From the NCBI RefSeq assembly GCF_017642925.1, contig NZ_JAEPOL010000006.1, forward strand, positions 1 to 64,000: 64,000 bases of DNA. The letters run 5' to 3'. Under the pieces are notes generated by a model, which saw only the letters and a program-made list of their open reading frames with translations, was not told the origin of the DNA and ran no database searches. Position numbers and translations under genes: made by a program. Below, piece by piece: positions 44,112 to 51,848 of this stretch. Position 1 is the stretch's first letter. The number at the start of each line of letters is the position of its first letter. The DNA is from Maricaulis sp. GTDB taxonomy: Bacteria; Pseudomonadota; Alphaproteobacteria; Caulobacterales; Maricaulaceae.

Positions 44112-44452
44112 GTGCGGGTTTCCTCGGCACGGACGGCAACGCGTTCACCGTAATCGTACAGGAAGACAGCACCTTTGACAGTGCGGTGCACCGAGACGTC
44201 GCGCTTGTCGTCACGGTCGCGCTTGCGGCGCACGAACCCCTGCCGCTCGAGCACGTCCAGGGCGCGTGTCACGGCCGGCTTGGGCAGTCCCAGCGAGCGC
44301 GACAGGTCCCGCACAGCGTGGGGCCCCGGCTGCATGAAGATCGACAGCAGCAGCGCGAACTGGCGGGCCGTGAGGTCCGCCGTTTCGCCCTGCAGCGCGT
44401 CCGCCGATACGCGGCGCATCATTTCAAGCGATGTCATCGCCTGGGATGCCAT
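44051..44452 (-). CDS. MarR-family transcription regulator
   Basis: 133 residues. LTARQFALLLSIFMQPGPHAVRDLSRSLGLPKPAVTRALDVLERQGFVRRKRDRDDKRDVSVHRTVKG is a textbook MarR winged helix (DRDDKRD wing). It is shorter than the usual ~145 residues, and the last ~25 residues (RAEETRTCPTWIPASRPPG) read through the start of the NlpC/P60 gene in another frame, replacing the normal dimerisation helix. Likely local regulator of the overlapping gene (inference). Confidence 0.85.
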   Translation of the reverse strand: MASQAMTSLEMMRRVSADALQGETADLTARQFALLLSIFMQPGPHAVRDLSRSLGLPKPAVTRALDVLERQGFVRRKRDRDDKRDVSVHRTVKGAVFLYDYGERVAVRAEETRTCPTWIPASRPPGPISPPPI

Positions 44453-44499
44453 CCGGCACGCTCCCGTTCAGCCTGCGAATCGCCCCGAAGGGATCGCGG

Positions 44500-45858
44500 C
44501 TAATCCTGAAAGCGCTCCTTGAGCATTTGGTAAACGGCGCGTGCGGCATGCATATCGCCGCCCTTGGGACGCCCCGGACGGTCCTTCGGATTCCAGGCAA
44601 AGATGTCAAAATGCATCCACGCCGCATCGCCGACGAACCGCCGCAGGAACAGGCCCGCCGTGATCGATCCCGCCATCGGCATGGCGGTCGAGTTCACGAT
44701 GTCGGAAATCTCGCCGTCGATATCGCCCTCATAGCCATCCCACAACGGCATGCGCCAGACCGGGTCGAACACTTTCACCGCGGCCCCGGCCAGATCGGCG
44801 GCCAGATCGTCCTGATCGGTGTAGAACGGCGCGACTTCCGGCCCCAGCGCAACGCGCGCCGCACCGGTCAGGGTCGCGAAGTCGAGCAGCAGATCGACCT
44901 TGTCCTCGGTGGCCCGCGCCAGCGCGTCTGCGAGCACAAGCCGGCCTTCCGCGTCGGTATTGTCGACCTCGACGGTGATGCCCTTGCGCGATGTGAGAAT
45001 GTCGCCCGGACGGAACGCCCCGGCGCCGACGGCATTCTCGACAGCCGGCACCAGAAGGTGCAGCCGGACCGGCAGGCCGGCCGCCATGATCATGCTGGCC
45101 AGGCCCATCGCATTGGCCGCGCCGCCCATATCCTTCTTCATCAGCCGCATGAACTGGGCCGCCTTCAGGTCCAGACCGCCGCTGTCGAAGCAAACGCCTT
45201 TGCCGACAATGGCGACGCGCGGATGGCTTTCCTCGCCCCATTCCAGCTCAAGCAGGCGCGGCGCCTCGCCGGCGGCCCGTCCGACCGCATGGATCATCGG
45301 ATAGTTCTGGGCGAGAAGATCGTCACCGCGCACAACCCGCACCGTCGCTTCGAAGCGTTCGGCCAGGGAACGGAATGCGTTCTCCAGGCCTTCCGGTCCC
45401 ATCCGGTCGGCCGGCGTGTTGACCAGATCGCGTGTCAGCGTGACCGCACGCACCACCGCCTCGGCTTCCGCAGCGTCGGCCCCCTCGGGCAGGACCAGCC
45501 GTGCCGGTTCACGATCCGCGGGCTTGTAGAGCGTGAAGCTGTAACCGCCCAACGCCCAGGCGGTCGCTGTCAGGGTCGGGTCCCAGCCATCCGGCAGGGC
45601 TTCGATCTTCCAGTCGCCACCGGCGAGCGCTTTCGCTGCAGCGCCGATCGTAAAGACATCCTTGCCCGGGCCGATGCCCAGCCAGGCGTCGCTGTCGCTG
45701 CCGGAAGGAAAGCGTACGACCTGGCCCGGCTTGCCTTCGAAACCGGCCGCCAGGAGACGCAGCGCCTCCGGCAGGGCTCCGACCATGTCCGCACTGGCCT
45801 CCGCCGTTACGAGTCGCAGGGTGAGCGCCGTCCCGCCGGACGCGAATATCGAAGTCAT
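44500..45858 (-). CDS. M17 leucyl aminopeptidase
   Basis: 452 residues from ATG 45858 (AAAGG upstream; a TTG at 45864 is less likely). Catalytic/metal motifs: VGKGVCFDSGGLDLK (K220, D225), KKDMGGAANA (D243) and NTDAEGRL (300-307) with R306. Two Mn/Zn ions bind here. It trims N-terminal residues from peptides in the cytoplasm. Full length for the short PepB/PepA-like group. Confidence 0.95.
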   Translation of the reverse strand: MTSIFASGGTALTLRLVTAEASADMVGALPEALRLLAAGFEGKPGQVVRFPSGSDSDAWLGIGPGKDVFTIGAAAKALAGGDWKIEALPDGWDPTLTATAWALGGYSFTLYKPADREPARLVLPEGADAAEAEAVVRAVTLTRDLVNTPADRMGPEGLENAFRSLAERFEATVRVVRGDDLLAQNYPMIHAVGRAAGEAPRLLELEWGEESHPRVAIVGKGVCFDSGGLDLKAAQFMRLMKKDMGGAANAMGLASMIMAAGLPVRLHLLVPAVENAVGAGAFRPGDILTSRKGITVEVDNTDAEGRLVLADALARATEDKVDLLLDFATLTGAARVALGPEVAPFYTDQDDLAADLAGAAVKVFDPVWRMPLWDGYEGDIDGEISDIVNSTAMPMAGSITAGLFLRRFVGDAAWMHFDIFAWNPKDRPGRPKGGDMHAARAVYQMLKERFQD

Positions 45859-45963
45859 GATCAACCTTTCCCGTGTGCCGCCAAGCGGCCGAACTGCGAT
45901 TAACCCATTCTTGACCGGGCAGGCGCAGATTCAAGAGACGCCCACAGTTGACCGATTCGTATC

Positions 45964-46761
45964 ATGCGACCGATTTACGCCCTTGCCCCGCTCGTCTTCC
46001 TTGCCGTTTCGGCCTGCGCCACCACCACGGCGCCGACCGAACAGGAACAGGCCGTCATCGACACGATGAACGCCAACACGATCGTGCCGGCCTCGCAGAC
46101 CGAACGCGACGCAATCCGCAGCCAGGACCTTCTGACCCAGGCCGCATTCTGGGCCGAGGCTCACGAACTGAACCCGTCGGACCTGGAAGCGGCAACCGAA
46201 CTTTCGAGCACGCTGCGCCAGCTGGGAAATCACCGCCGCGCAGCAGAAGTGGCGCAGCAATCGCTCGCGCTTTACCCCGATAACGCACCGCTCTTGTTTG
46301 CCTATGGCAGTGCCATGGCCGCCGCCGGGCGCGGTGCGGGCGGACTGGAGGCGCTGCGGCGAGCGACGCAGATCGATCCCGGCAACTGGCGATATCTCAA
46401 CGCACTCGGCGTAGCGCAGGAGCAGGCCGGCCAGACAGGCCCTGCCCGGGCCAGTTTCCAGGCCGCGCTGGAACTACAGCCGGGCAATCCCTCCATCCTG
46501 TCGAATATCGCGCTGTCCTACATGGCAGCCGGCGAGACCGAGACCGCGGAGCGGATGCTGCGTGAAGCGATGATCCGTCCGGGCGCCGATCCGACGGTCC
46601 GCCAGAATCTCGCCCTCGCCATGGCCCTGCAAGGCCGCTTCGAGGAAGCCGAAACGATGGCACGCGTCGATGTCTCGCCGCAGATGGCCGAGGCCAATAT
46701 GGCCTATATCCGGTCGATGCTGACATCGCGCCGGCGCTATGACGCCGTCCGCGCCGACTAG
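45964..46761 (+). CDS. TPR lipoprotein, TadD-like
   Basis: 265 residues. Lipobox VFLAVSAC (Cys18), then TPR units: DLEAATELSSTLRQLGNHRRAAEVAQQSLALYPDN, APLLFAYGSAMAAAGRGAGGLEALRRATQIDPGN, WRYLNALGVAQEQAGQTGPARASFQAALELQPGN, PSILSNIALSYMAAGETETAERMLREAM. This pattern matches TadD, the outer-membrane pilotin-like protein of Flp pili, and the main tad locus begins 1 kb further on (though on the other strand). Assignment to the pilus is inferred. Confidence 0.82.
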   Translation: MRPIYALAPLVFLAVSACATTTAPTEQEQAVIDTMNANTIVPASQTERDAIRSQDLLTQAAFWAEAHELNPSDLEAATELSSTLRQLGNHRRAAEVAQQSLALYPDNAPLLFAYGSAMAAAGRGAGGLEALRRATQIDPGNWRYLNALGVAQEQAGQTGPARASFQAALELQPGNPSILSNIALSYMAAGETETAERMLREAMIRPGADPTVRQNLALAMALQGRFEEAETMARVDVSPQMAEANMAYIRSMLTSRRRYDAVRAD

Positions 46762-46764
46762 GCC

Positions 46765-47235
46765 TCAGCCCTCGACATATTCGGCTTCGTAATCGATCGG
46801 GAAGTTCACCGATCGGGCGATAAAGCAGAAGCGGTGCACCTCCTTGTGCAGCGCGTCGGCTTTTGCGGTGTCGGTTCCAGGCTCCACCGAAATTCGCGGC
46901 CGCAGCGTTGCTCTCAGGAAACGGCCAGACCCGTCGGGCAGCGTCTCGCCCACCCCGCCCGGATTGTCCTCATACCCGGTCACCACAATCCCCGCCGAAC
47001 TGGCGAGATGCAGATACCAGAGCATGTGGCACGCCGACAGCGCACTGAGGAGCATGTCTTCCGGGTTGGGCAGACCGGGATCACCGCCCAGCAGCGGGTC
47101 GTTTGAGCAATGAATGACCGGCTTGCCGGGCGTTTCGACATTCCAGGTCCGGTCATAGCCCTTGTAGGTCCGCGTTCCCTCGCCCCGGTCACCGGTCCAG
47201 ACGATGCGGGTGGTGTAGACGTGTTCCCGGCTCAT
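46765..47235 (-). CDS. OsmC-family protein
   Basis: 156 residues. LLGGDPGLPNPEDMLLSALSACHMLWYLHLAS (C69) and HRFCFIARSVNFPI (C137) carry the two peroxidatic/resolving cysteines of OsmC/Ohr-like proteins. It likely reduces organic hydroperoxides. Its stop lies 3 bp from that of the convergent TPR gene. Confidence 0.92.
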   Translation of the reverse strand: MSREHVYTTRIVWTGDRGEGTRTYKGYDRTWNVETPGKPVIHCSNDPLLGGDPGLPNPEDMLLSALSACHMLWYLHLASSAGIVVTGYEDNPGGVGETLPDGSGRFLRATLRPRISVEPGTDTAKADALHKEVHRFCFIARSVNFPIDYEAEYVEG

Positions 47236-47274
47236 GCGATCAGCTCCCTCGTTTGTCCCGGATCCGGCTGTCCG

Positions 47275-47748
47275 CTAGCGCAGAAAGCCACGCCGGTGCA
47301 GATAGGCGAGCGCGCATACCGCCACAAGATGGCCGATGAGATGGATGTAGCCGCTCAGATCGTTCGCCATTTGCGGGATCGAGGTCATCATCACCCAGTC
47401 TGCGATGCCCGGCACCAGGCAGAAGACGAGAAGCGGCAGGGCCAGGCGAGCCCGCAGGACCAGCGCGATGAAGGCCGCAAGGAAGCTGGCGCAGGCCGCA
47501 ACGAACACGGCCTCGTGCAGCAGGGTGGTCTGGCTGTAATACCCGTAGGCGTCAAAAGCGATGAGGTCCGGCGGCCAGATCTCCAGGCGCACCGCAATAT
47601 CGACAACGCCCCAGAACGCGTAGGACAGCGCCTGACGGCCCACCAGCACAAGCGCAATCGCGAAGACAACCCAATCGGCCCGCTTCGACCTGAGAAAGTG
47701 CAGGATGGACATCGACTTCGCCTGAACGCCTTCCTTTTGCGCCTTCAC
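47275..47748 (-). CDS. Four-helix membrane protein at the end of the tad operon
   Basis: 157 residues from GTG 47748, three bases after the upstream gene's stop (ATG 47712 would give 145 residues; neither start has a strong ribosome site). Hydrophobic segments at WVVFAIALVLVGRQALSYAFWGVVDI, AVFVAACASFLAAFIALVL, LALPLLVFCLVPGIADWVMM and YIHLIGHLVAVCALAYL. I do not recognise the family. Position suggests co-transcription with the proline-tailed protein gene and tadC. Confidence 0.7.
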   Translation of the reverse strand: MKAQKEGVQAKSMSILHFLRSKRADWVVFAIALVLVGRQALSYAFWGVVDIAVRLEIWPPDLIAFDAYGYYSQTTLLHEAVFVAACASFLAAFIALVLRARLALPLLVFCLVPGIADWVMMTSIPQMANDLSGYIHLIGHLVAVCALAYLHRRGFLR

Positions 47749-47751
47749 GTG

Positions 47752-48246
47752 TCAGCCAACGTTCAGAGGCGGCGGAGGGGGCGGAGGCGGTGGCCCGTCC
47801 TCATTGTCCTCGACATGTTTGAGAGGAAAGTCCTTGCGCAGGATGGGCGACACCAGGGTGTGATCGAAGCGGAAGTCTTCCACCATGTCCCGCAGCTCCG
47901 TCGGCGCCCGGCCGGTCTTCGAGGCTTCGGTTCCGCGATAGAGTGCATAGAGCTTGAGATAGTTCTTGTCGTCGCGCGACAGGGATGTGTCGTCGAGACG
48001 TCCGCATATCGTGACCAGACGCTGCAGCCCCGCACGGCGCTTGCCGGCTTTCAGCTCGATCATCGCGGTCGCCAGACCAACCTTCCAGCCCATATCGGCA
48101 TAGTGGGTCTTGGGCGCGGCGGACAGCGCCTTGCGGGCAGACTGGACATCGTCAGCCGACAGGGCCTGCATGGCCTCGCCAACGGCGCGGTCGGCAGCGC
48201 GGATGTCCTCGCGGATGGCTTCTTCCGTCTTGCGGCCCGAAAACAT
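47752..48246 (-). CDS. Polyproline-tailed protein of unknown function downstream of tadC
   Basis: 164 residues from ATG 48246. N-terminal helices (RKTEEAIREDIRAADRAVGEAMQALSADD), then a TPR/solenoid-like body (ARKALSAAPKTHYADMGWKVGLATAMIELKAGKRRAGLQRL), and a C terminus ending in a run of nine prolines, then LNVG. No signal peptide, so probably cytoplasmic. It follows tadC at 61 bp. No family recognised; a role tied to the pilus machine is only suggested by position. Confidence 0.72.
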   Translation of the reverse strand: MFSGRKTEEAIREDIRAADRAVGEAMQALSADDVQSARKALSAAPKTHYADMGWKVGLATAMIELKAGKRRAGLQRLVTICGRLDDTSLSRDDKNYLKLYALYRGTEASKTGRAPTELRDMVEDFRFDHTLVSPILRKDFPLKHVEDNEDGPPPPPPPPPLNVG

Positions 48247-48307
48247 GGGCTGTGTCCACCTGTGCAGCGTGCGGCGAGTCACTCAAATAGCGCGCCAGAG
48301 CGAATTT

Positions 48308-49297
48308 TCACAGGCTGTTAAAGCGGATAATTGCCGGTCCGAGAATGACAACGAACAGAACCGGCAGGAAGAACACGATCATCGGCACGGTCAGCTTGGC
48401 CGGCAGCGAGGCGGCTTTCTTTTCGGCCGTCGCCAGACGCATATCGCGATTTTCCTTCGCCATGACCCGCAGGGCCTGTCCGAGCGGTGTACCATATCGT
48501 TCCGCCTGAATCAGGGAGGTACACACAGCGCGCACACCGGGATGGTTTGTGCGCTTGCCGAGGTTCTCGTAGGCCGACCGCCGGTCCTGGAGATAGGACA
48601 GCTCGGCCGTCGTCAGGGACAATTCCTCGGCGAGTTCGATGGACTGGGACCCGACCTCGGTTGAAACCTTGTGAAAGGCGGCCTCGATCGACATCCCCGA
48701 TTCCACACAGATCAAAAGCAGATCGAGCGCGTCCGGGAAGGCGCCCATGATGGATTGCTGCCGCTTCTGGGCAGCGTTGCTCAGATAGACGTTCGGCGCG
48801 TAGTAGCCCAGCAGGCCCAGACCGAAGGCCAGACACCAGCGGGTGATCGTCGGAAGACCGAAATCATTGATCATGAAGACGTAGATCGCCGTGCCCGCAA
48901 ACAGGATGATCGGCGAGGCCAGGCGGAAGAAGTAGAAGGCGACGGCGGGCTTGTTGCCACGCAGGCCGGCCTGCTGCAGCTTGTCCTGCAGGTCGGGGTC
49001 CTCGAAGGCCTTCTGCAGGTTCAGCGCATCCACGACCTTGCGCATCAGCCCCTTGGCTTCGGCGCCGCGGATCGAATTGTTGCGGCCGGACTGCTCCATC
49101 GCTTCGCGGCTCTTGCGGCGCAGTTCCTCACGACGGTTGCGCACGCCCTTGATCCGCTTGTCGAGGGAATTCGTGTTCATGGCCGGCGCCGCCAGCGTGA
49201 CGATCGTCGCGAACACGAGGACGGCCGAGATCATCATCACCAGGTTTTCCGGCGAGATCAGGAAGTCTCGGATATCGGCGAAGTCGAGCCCGAACAT
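48308..49297 (-). CDS. tadC: Flp pilus inner-membrane platform protein TadC
   Basis: 329 residues. Membrane segment ~16-36 (ENLVMMISAVLVFATIVTLAA), then a T2SSF domain with FPDALDLLLICVESGMSIEAAFHKVSTEVG and LIQAERYGTPLGQALRVMAKENRDMR, a conserved PAKLTVPMIVFFLPVLFVVILGPAII end segment, and two central TMs. Pairs with TadB. Confidence 0.95.
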   Translation of the reverse strand: MFGLDFADIRDFLISPENLVMMISAVLVFATIVTLAAPAMNTNSLDKRIKGVRNRREELRRKSREAMEQSGRNNSIRGAEAKGLMRKVVDALNLQKAFEDPDLQDKLQQAGLRGNKPAVAFYFFRLASPIILFAGTAIYVFMINDFGLPTITRWCLAFGLGLLGYYAPNVYLSNAAQKRQQSIMGAFPDALDLLLICVESGMSIEAAFHKVSTEVGSQSIELAEELSLTTAELSYLQDRRSAYENLGKRTNHPGVRAVCTSLIQAERYGTPLGQALRVMAKENRDMRLATAEKKAASLPAKLTVPMIVFFLPVLFVVILGPAIIRFNSL

Positions 49298-49304
49298 GCC
49301 GCCC

Positions 49305-50300
49305 TCAGATCTTGAAGTTGATCATGCCGCGCATGACCATGATACCGAGGAACATCCAGAAGGCGCCGCCCAGCAGCATCAGCTGGCCTGTGGGATGCTG
49401 GAACATCTGGCCCATATAGGACGGTGTCGTCGCATAGACGATGCCCAGCACACCCGGCGGCAGCGAGCCGATGATGAAGGCCGACGACTTGGCTTCGGAC
49501 GAGAGCGCGCTGATCTTCTCGCGCATCATCTTGCGCGACCGCAGCACGGTGGCGAGATTGCCCAGGGTTTCGGCGAGATTGCCGCCGGTCTTCTGCTGGA
49601 TCACCAGAACGGTGCGGAAAAAGTTCACCTCGGGCAGCGGCATGCGTTCGCACATCCGGTCGAGCCCGTCCGCCAGCGTCACACCGACAGCGATCCCCTC
49701 GACGAGCTTCTCGAACTCCGTGCGAACCGGTTCCGGCGACTCGGTCGCCAGGATTTTCAGACACTCGTTCAGTGGCAGACCGGATTTCACACCACGCGTG
49801 ATGACGTCGAGCGAGTTGGCGAATTCGGCGGTGAATTTCTTCTGCCGCCGGCCGCACAGGAAGCCCAGCCACCAGCGTGGCAGACCGAAGCCGCTGATCA
49901 GCGTGATCGCTGCGAGAACCAGCAGGTTCTGGCCGGTGATAAAGGCGATCAGCGCACCGGTGAGCGCGGCACCGGCCGAGATCATCCAGAAGACGCTCGG
50001 CGAGAACGACATGCCGGCCTGGCGGATACGCGCCTTGATGGTCAGCGACTTCTTGCGCTGGTCGCGCTGGCGCTGCTCCATGTCCTTGAGGGATTCCTGG
50101 ACCTGGCGTTTGCGCTGCGCAGCCTGGTCCAGCGCCGCCGTCTGGCGCTTGCCCCGCACGAGCTGGCCATCGCCCACCGCCCGGGTAATGCGCTTTTTCG
50201 ACTGGGCGTCTCCCATCGAACCGACAGCAACCCAGCCGACACCGCCGACAGCGACAAAGGCCGCAACAGCCGCAAGAAAAAAGGCCATGTCCGGATTCAT
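49305..50300 (-). CDS. tadB: Flp pilus inner-membrane platform protein TadB
   Basis: 331 residues. N-terminal membrane helix (FFLAAVAAFVAVGGVGWVAV), basic cytoplasmic coil (KKRITRAVGDGQ...KRKRQVQESLKDMEQRQRDQRKK), then TMs and the T2SSF domain with FANSLDVITRGVKSGLPLNECLKILATESPEPVRTEFEKL and FRTVLVIQQKTGGNLAETL. The ATG is 4 bp after the cpaF stop. Confidence 0.95.
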   Translation of the reverse strand: MNPDMAFFLAAVAAFVAVGGVGWVAVGSMGDAQSKKRITRAVGDGQLVRGKRQTAALDQAAQRKRQVQESLKDMEQRQRDQRKKSLTIKARIRQAGMSFSPSVFWMISAGAALTGALIAFITGQNLLVLAAITLISGFGLPRWWLGFLCGRRQKKFTAEFANSLDVITRGVKSGLPLNECLKILATESPEPVRTEFEKLVEGIAVGVTLADGLDRMCERMPLPEVNFFRTVLVIQQKTGGNLAETLGNLATVLRSRKMMREKISALSSEAKSSAFIIGSLPPGVLGIVYATTPSYMGQMFQHPTGQLMLLGGAFWMFLGIMVMRGMINFKI

Positions 50301-50303
50301 GCG

Positions 50304-51842
50304 TCAGGCCTCCGCTGCGTCGAGTGCGTTGGCGAGTTCGCGCTCCAGACCGAAATAGCGGGCGCGGTCCCAGAATTTCGGACGGGCGATACCGGTCGAG
50401 GCGTGCTGGCCGATGATCCGGCCGTGCTCGTCCTCCCCCTGGATCTCGTACAGGAAGAGGTCCTGGGTGACGATGACGTCGCCTTCCATGCCGACCACTT
50501 CGGTAATGTGGGTGATCTTCCGCGAGCCGTCGCGAAGGCGCGCGGCCTGCACAACAACATCGATCGAGCCGACGATCATCTCGCGGATCGTCCGCGTCGG
50601 CAGGCTGTAGCCGCCCATGGTGATCATGGATTCGATCCGCGACAGGGCCTCGCGCGGCGAGTTGGCGTGCAAGGTGCCCATGGAGCCGTCGTGACCGGTG
50701 TTCATCGCCTGCAGAAGGTCGAAGGCTTCCGGGCCACGCACCTCGCCGACGATGATCCGTTCGGGACGCATACGCAGACAGTTCTTCACCAGGTCGCGCA
50801 TTGTCACCTGCCCCTGGCCTTCCAGGTTCGGCGGACGTGTTTCCAGGCGCACGACGTGCGGCTGCTGCAGCTGCAGTTCCGCGGCGTCCTCACAGGTCAC
50901 CACGCGCTCGTCTTCTTCGATGAAGCCGGTCATACAGTTCAGGAGTGTCGTCTTGCCCGAACCGGTACCGCCGGAGATCAGCACGTTACAGCGGCTGGCG
51001 CCGATGATTTCGAGAACCTTGGCGCCTTCCGGCGTGATGGAGGCGAACTCCACCAGGTTCTTCATCGTCAGCTTGTCTTTCTTGAACTTACGAATGGTCA
51101 GCGTCGGACCGTCCAGCGCCAGCGGCGGCGCGATGACGTTGACGCGCGAGCCGTCCATCAGGCGCGCGTCACAGATCGGCGAGCTTTCGTCGACCCGGCG
51201 ACCGACCTGGCTGACGATCCGCTGACAGATGTTCATGAGCTGAGCGTTGTCACGAAAGCGGATATTGGTCCGCTCGACCTTGCCGTTCACTTCGATGAAG
51301 ACGTCGTCGGCGCCGTTGACCATGATGTCGGCGATGTCGTCGCGCGCCAGAAGGGGTTCCAGCGGGCCGAAGCCCAGCACGTCGTTGCAGATATCCTGGA
51401 GCAGCTGTTCCTGCTCCGCGATCGACATGGCGACATTCTTGATCGAGATGATCTCGGTGACGATGTCGCGGATTTCTTCGGCGGCAGTCTCATTGTCGAG
51501 ACGGGCCAGCTGGCCCAGATCGATCGTGTCGATCAACGCGTTGAAGATCGTCGTCTTGATCGCGTAATACTCTTCCGACCGGCCATTGTCGGCAGGCGGA
51601 CGGGCCCGGGCGGCTGCGGCGGCCACAGCCGCCGGCCTGGAAGGCTTGGGGGCCTGGAAGGTCTGCACAGACGGTTTCGGTGCAGCCTTGGCTGCGGGTT
51701 TGGGCGCAGGCTTGGGCGCGGGAGCAGGCGCACGACGACGTTCGGCGCCCGCATCGCTGCGAGGCGCCTCCTTGACCTCCGCCGGCGGCGGGGTCGGTGT
51801 CGTCGGTTGGGTGGTGGGACCTCCGGCGCGCTTGCCGAACAT
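50304..51842 (-). CDS. cpaF: Flp pilus assembly ATPase CpaF/TadA
   Basis: 512 residues. Ala/Pro/Lys-rich N terminus (15-85), then the GSPE-type ATPase: Walker A GGTGSGKTT (291-299), ERIIVGEVRG Walker B (361-370), His box TGHDGSMGTLHANSP (382-396), FGPLEPLLARDDIADIMVNG in the N domain. It powers pilus extension and probably retraction. The longest N-terminal low-complexity region of the operon. Confidence 0.97.
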   Translation of the reverse strand: MFGKRAGGPTTQPTTPTPPPAEVKEAPRSDAGAERRRAPAPAPKPAPKPAAKAAPKPSVQTFQAPKPSRPAAVAAAAARARPPADNGRSEEYYAIKTTIFNALIDTIDLGQLARLDNETAAEEIRDIVTEIISIKNVAMSIAEQEQLLQDICNDVLGFGPLEPLLARDDIADIMVNGADDVFIEVNGKVERTNIRFRDNAQLMNICQRIVSQVGRRVDESSPICDARLMDGSRVNVIAPPLALDGPTLTIRKFKKDKLTMKNLVEFASITPEGAKVLEIIGASRCNVLISGGTGSGKTTLLNCMTGFIEEDERVVTCEDAAELQLQQPHVVRLETRPPNLEGQGQVTMRDLVKNCLRMRPERIIVGEVRGPEAFDLLQAMNTGHDGSMGTLHANSPREALSRIESMITMGGYSLPTRTIREMIVGSIDVVVQAARLRDGSRKITHITEVVGMEGDVIVTQDLFLYEIQGEDEHGRIIGQHASTGIARPKFWDRARYFGLERELANALDAAEA

Positions 51843-51848
51843 GGCTGA

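Noticed and set aside
44431-45903. 490-codon plus-strand ORF opposite the aminopeptidase
   Set aside because: Shadow of the M17 peptidase gene; no domain.
48951-51848. 965-codon plus-strand open frame opposite the tad genes
   Set aside because: The minus strand encodes TadC, TadB and CpaF with intact motifs; the plus frame is His/Asp/Arg-rich low-information sequence typical of GC-rich antisense frames.
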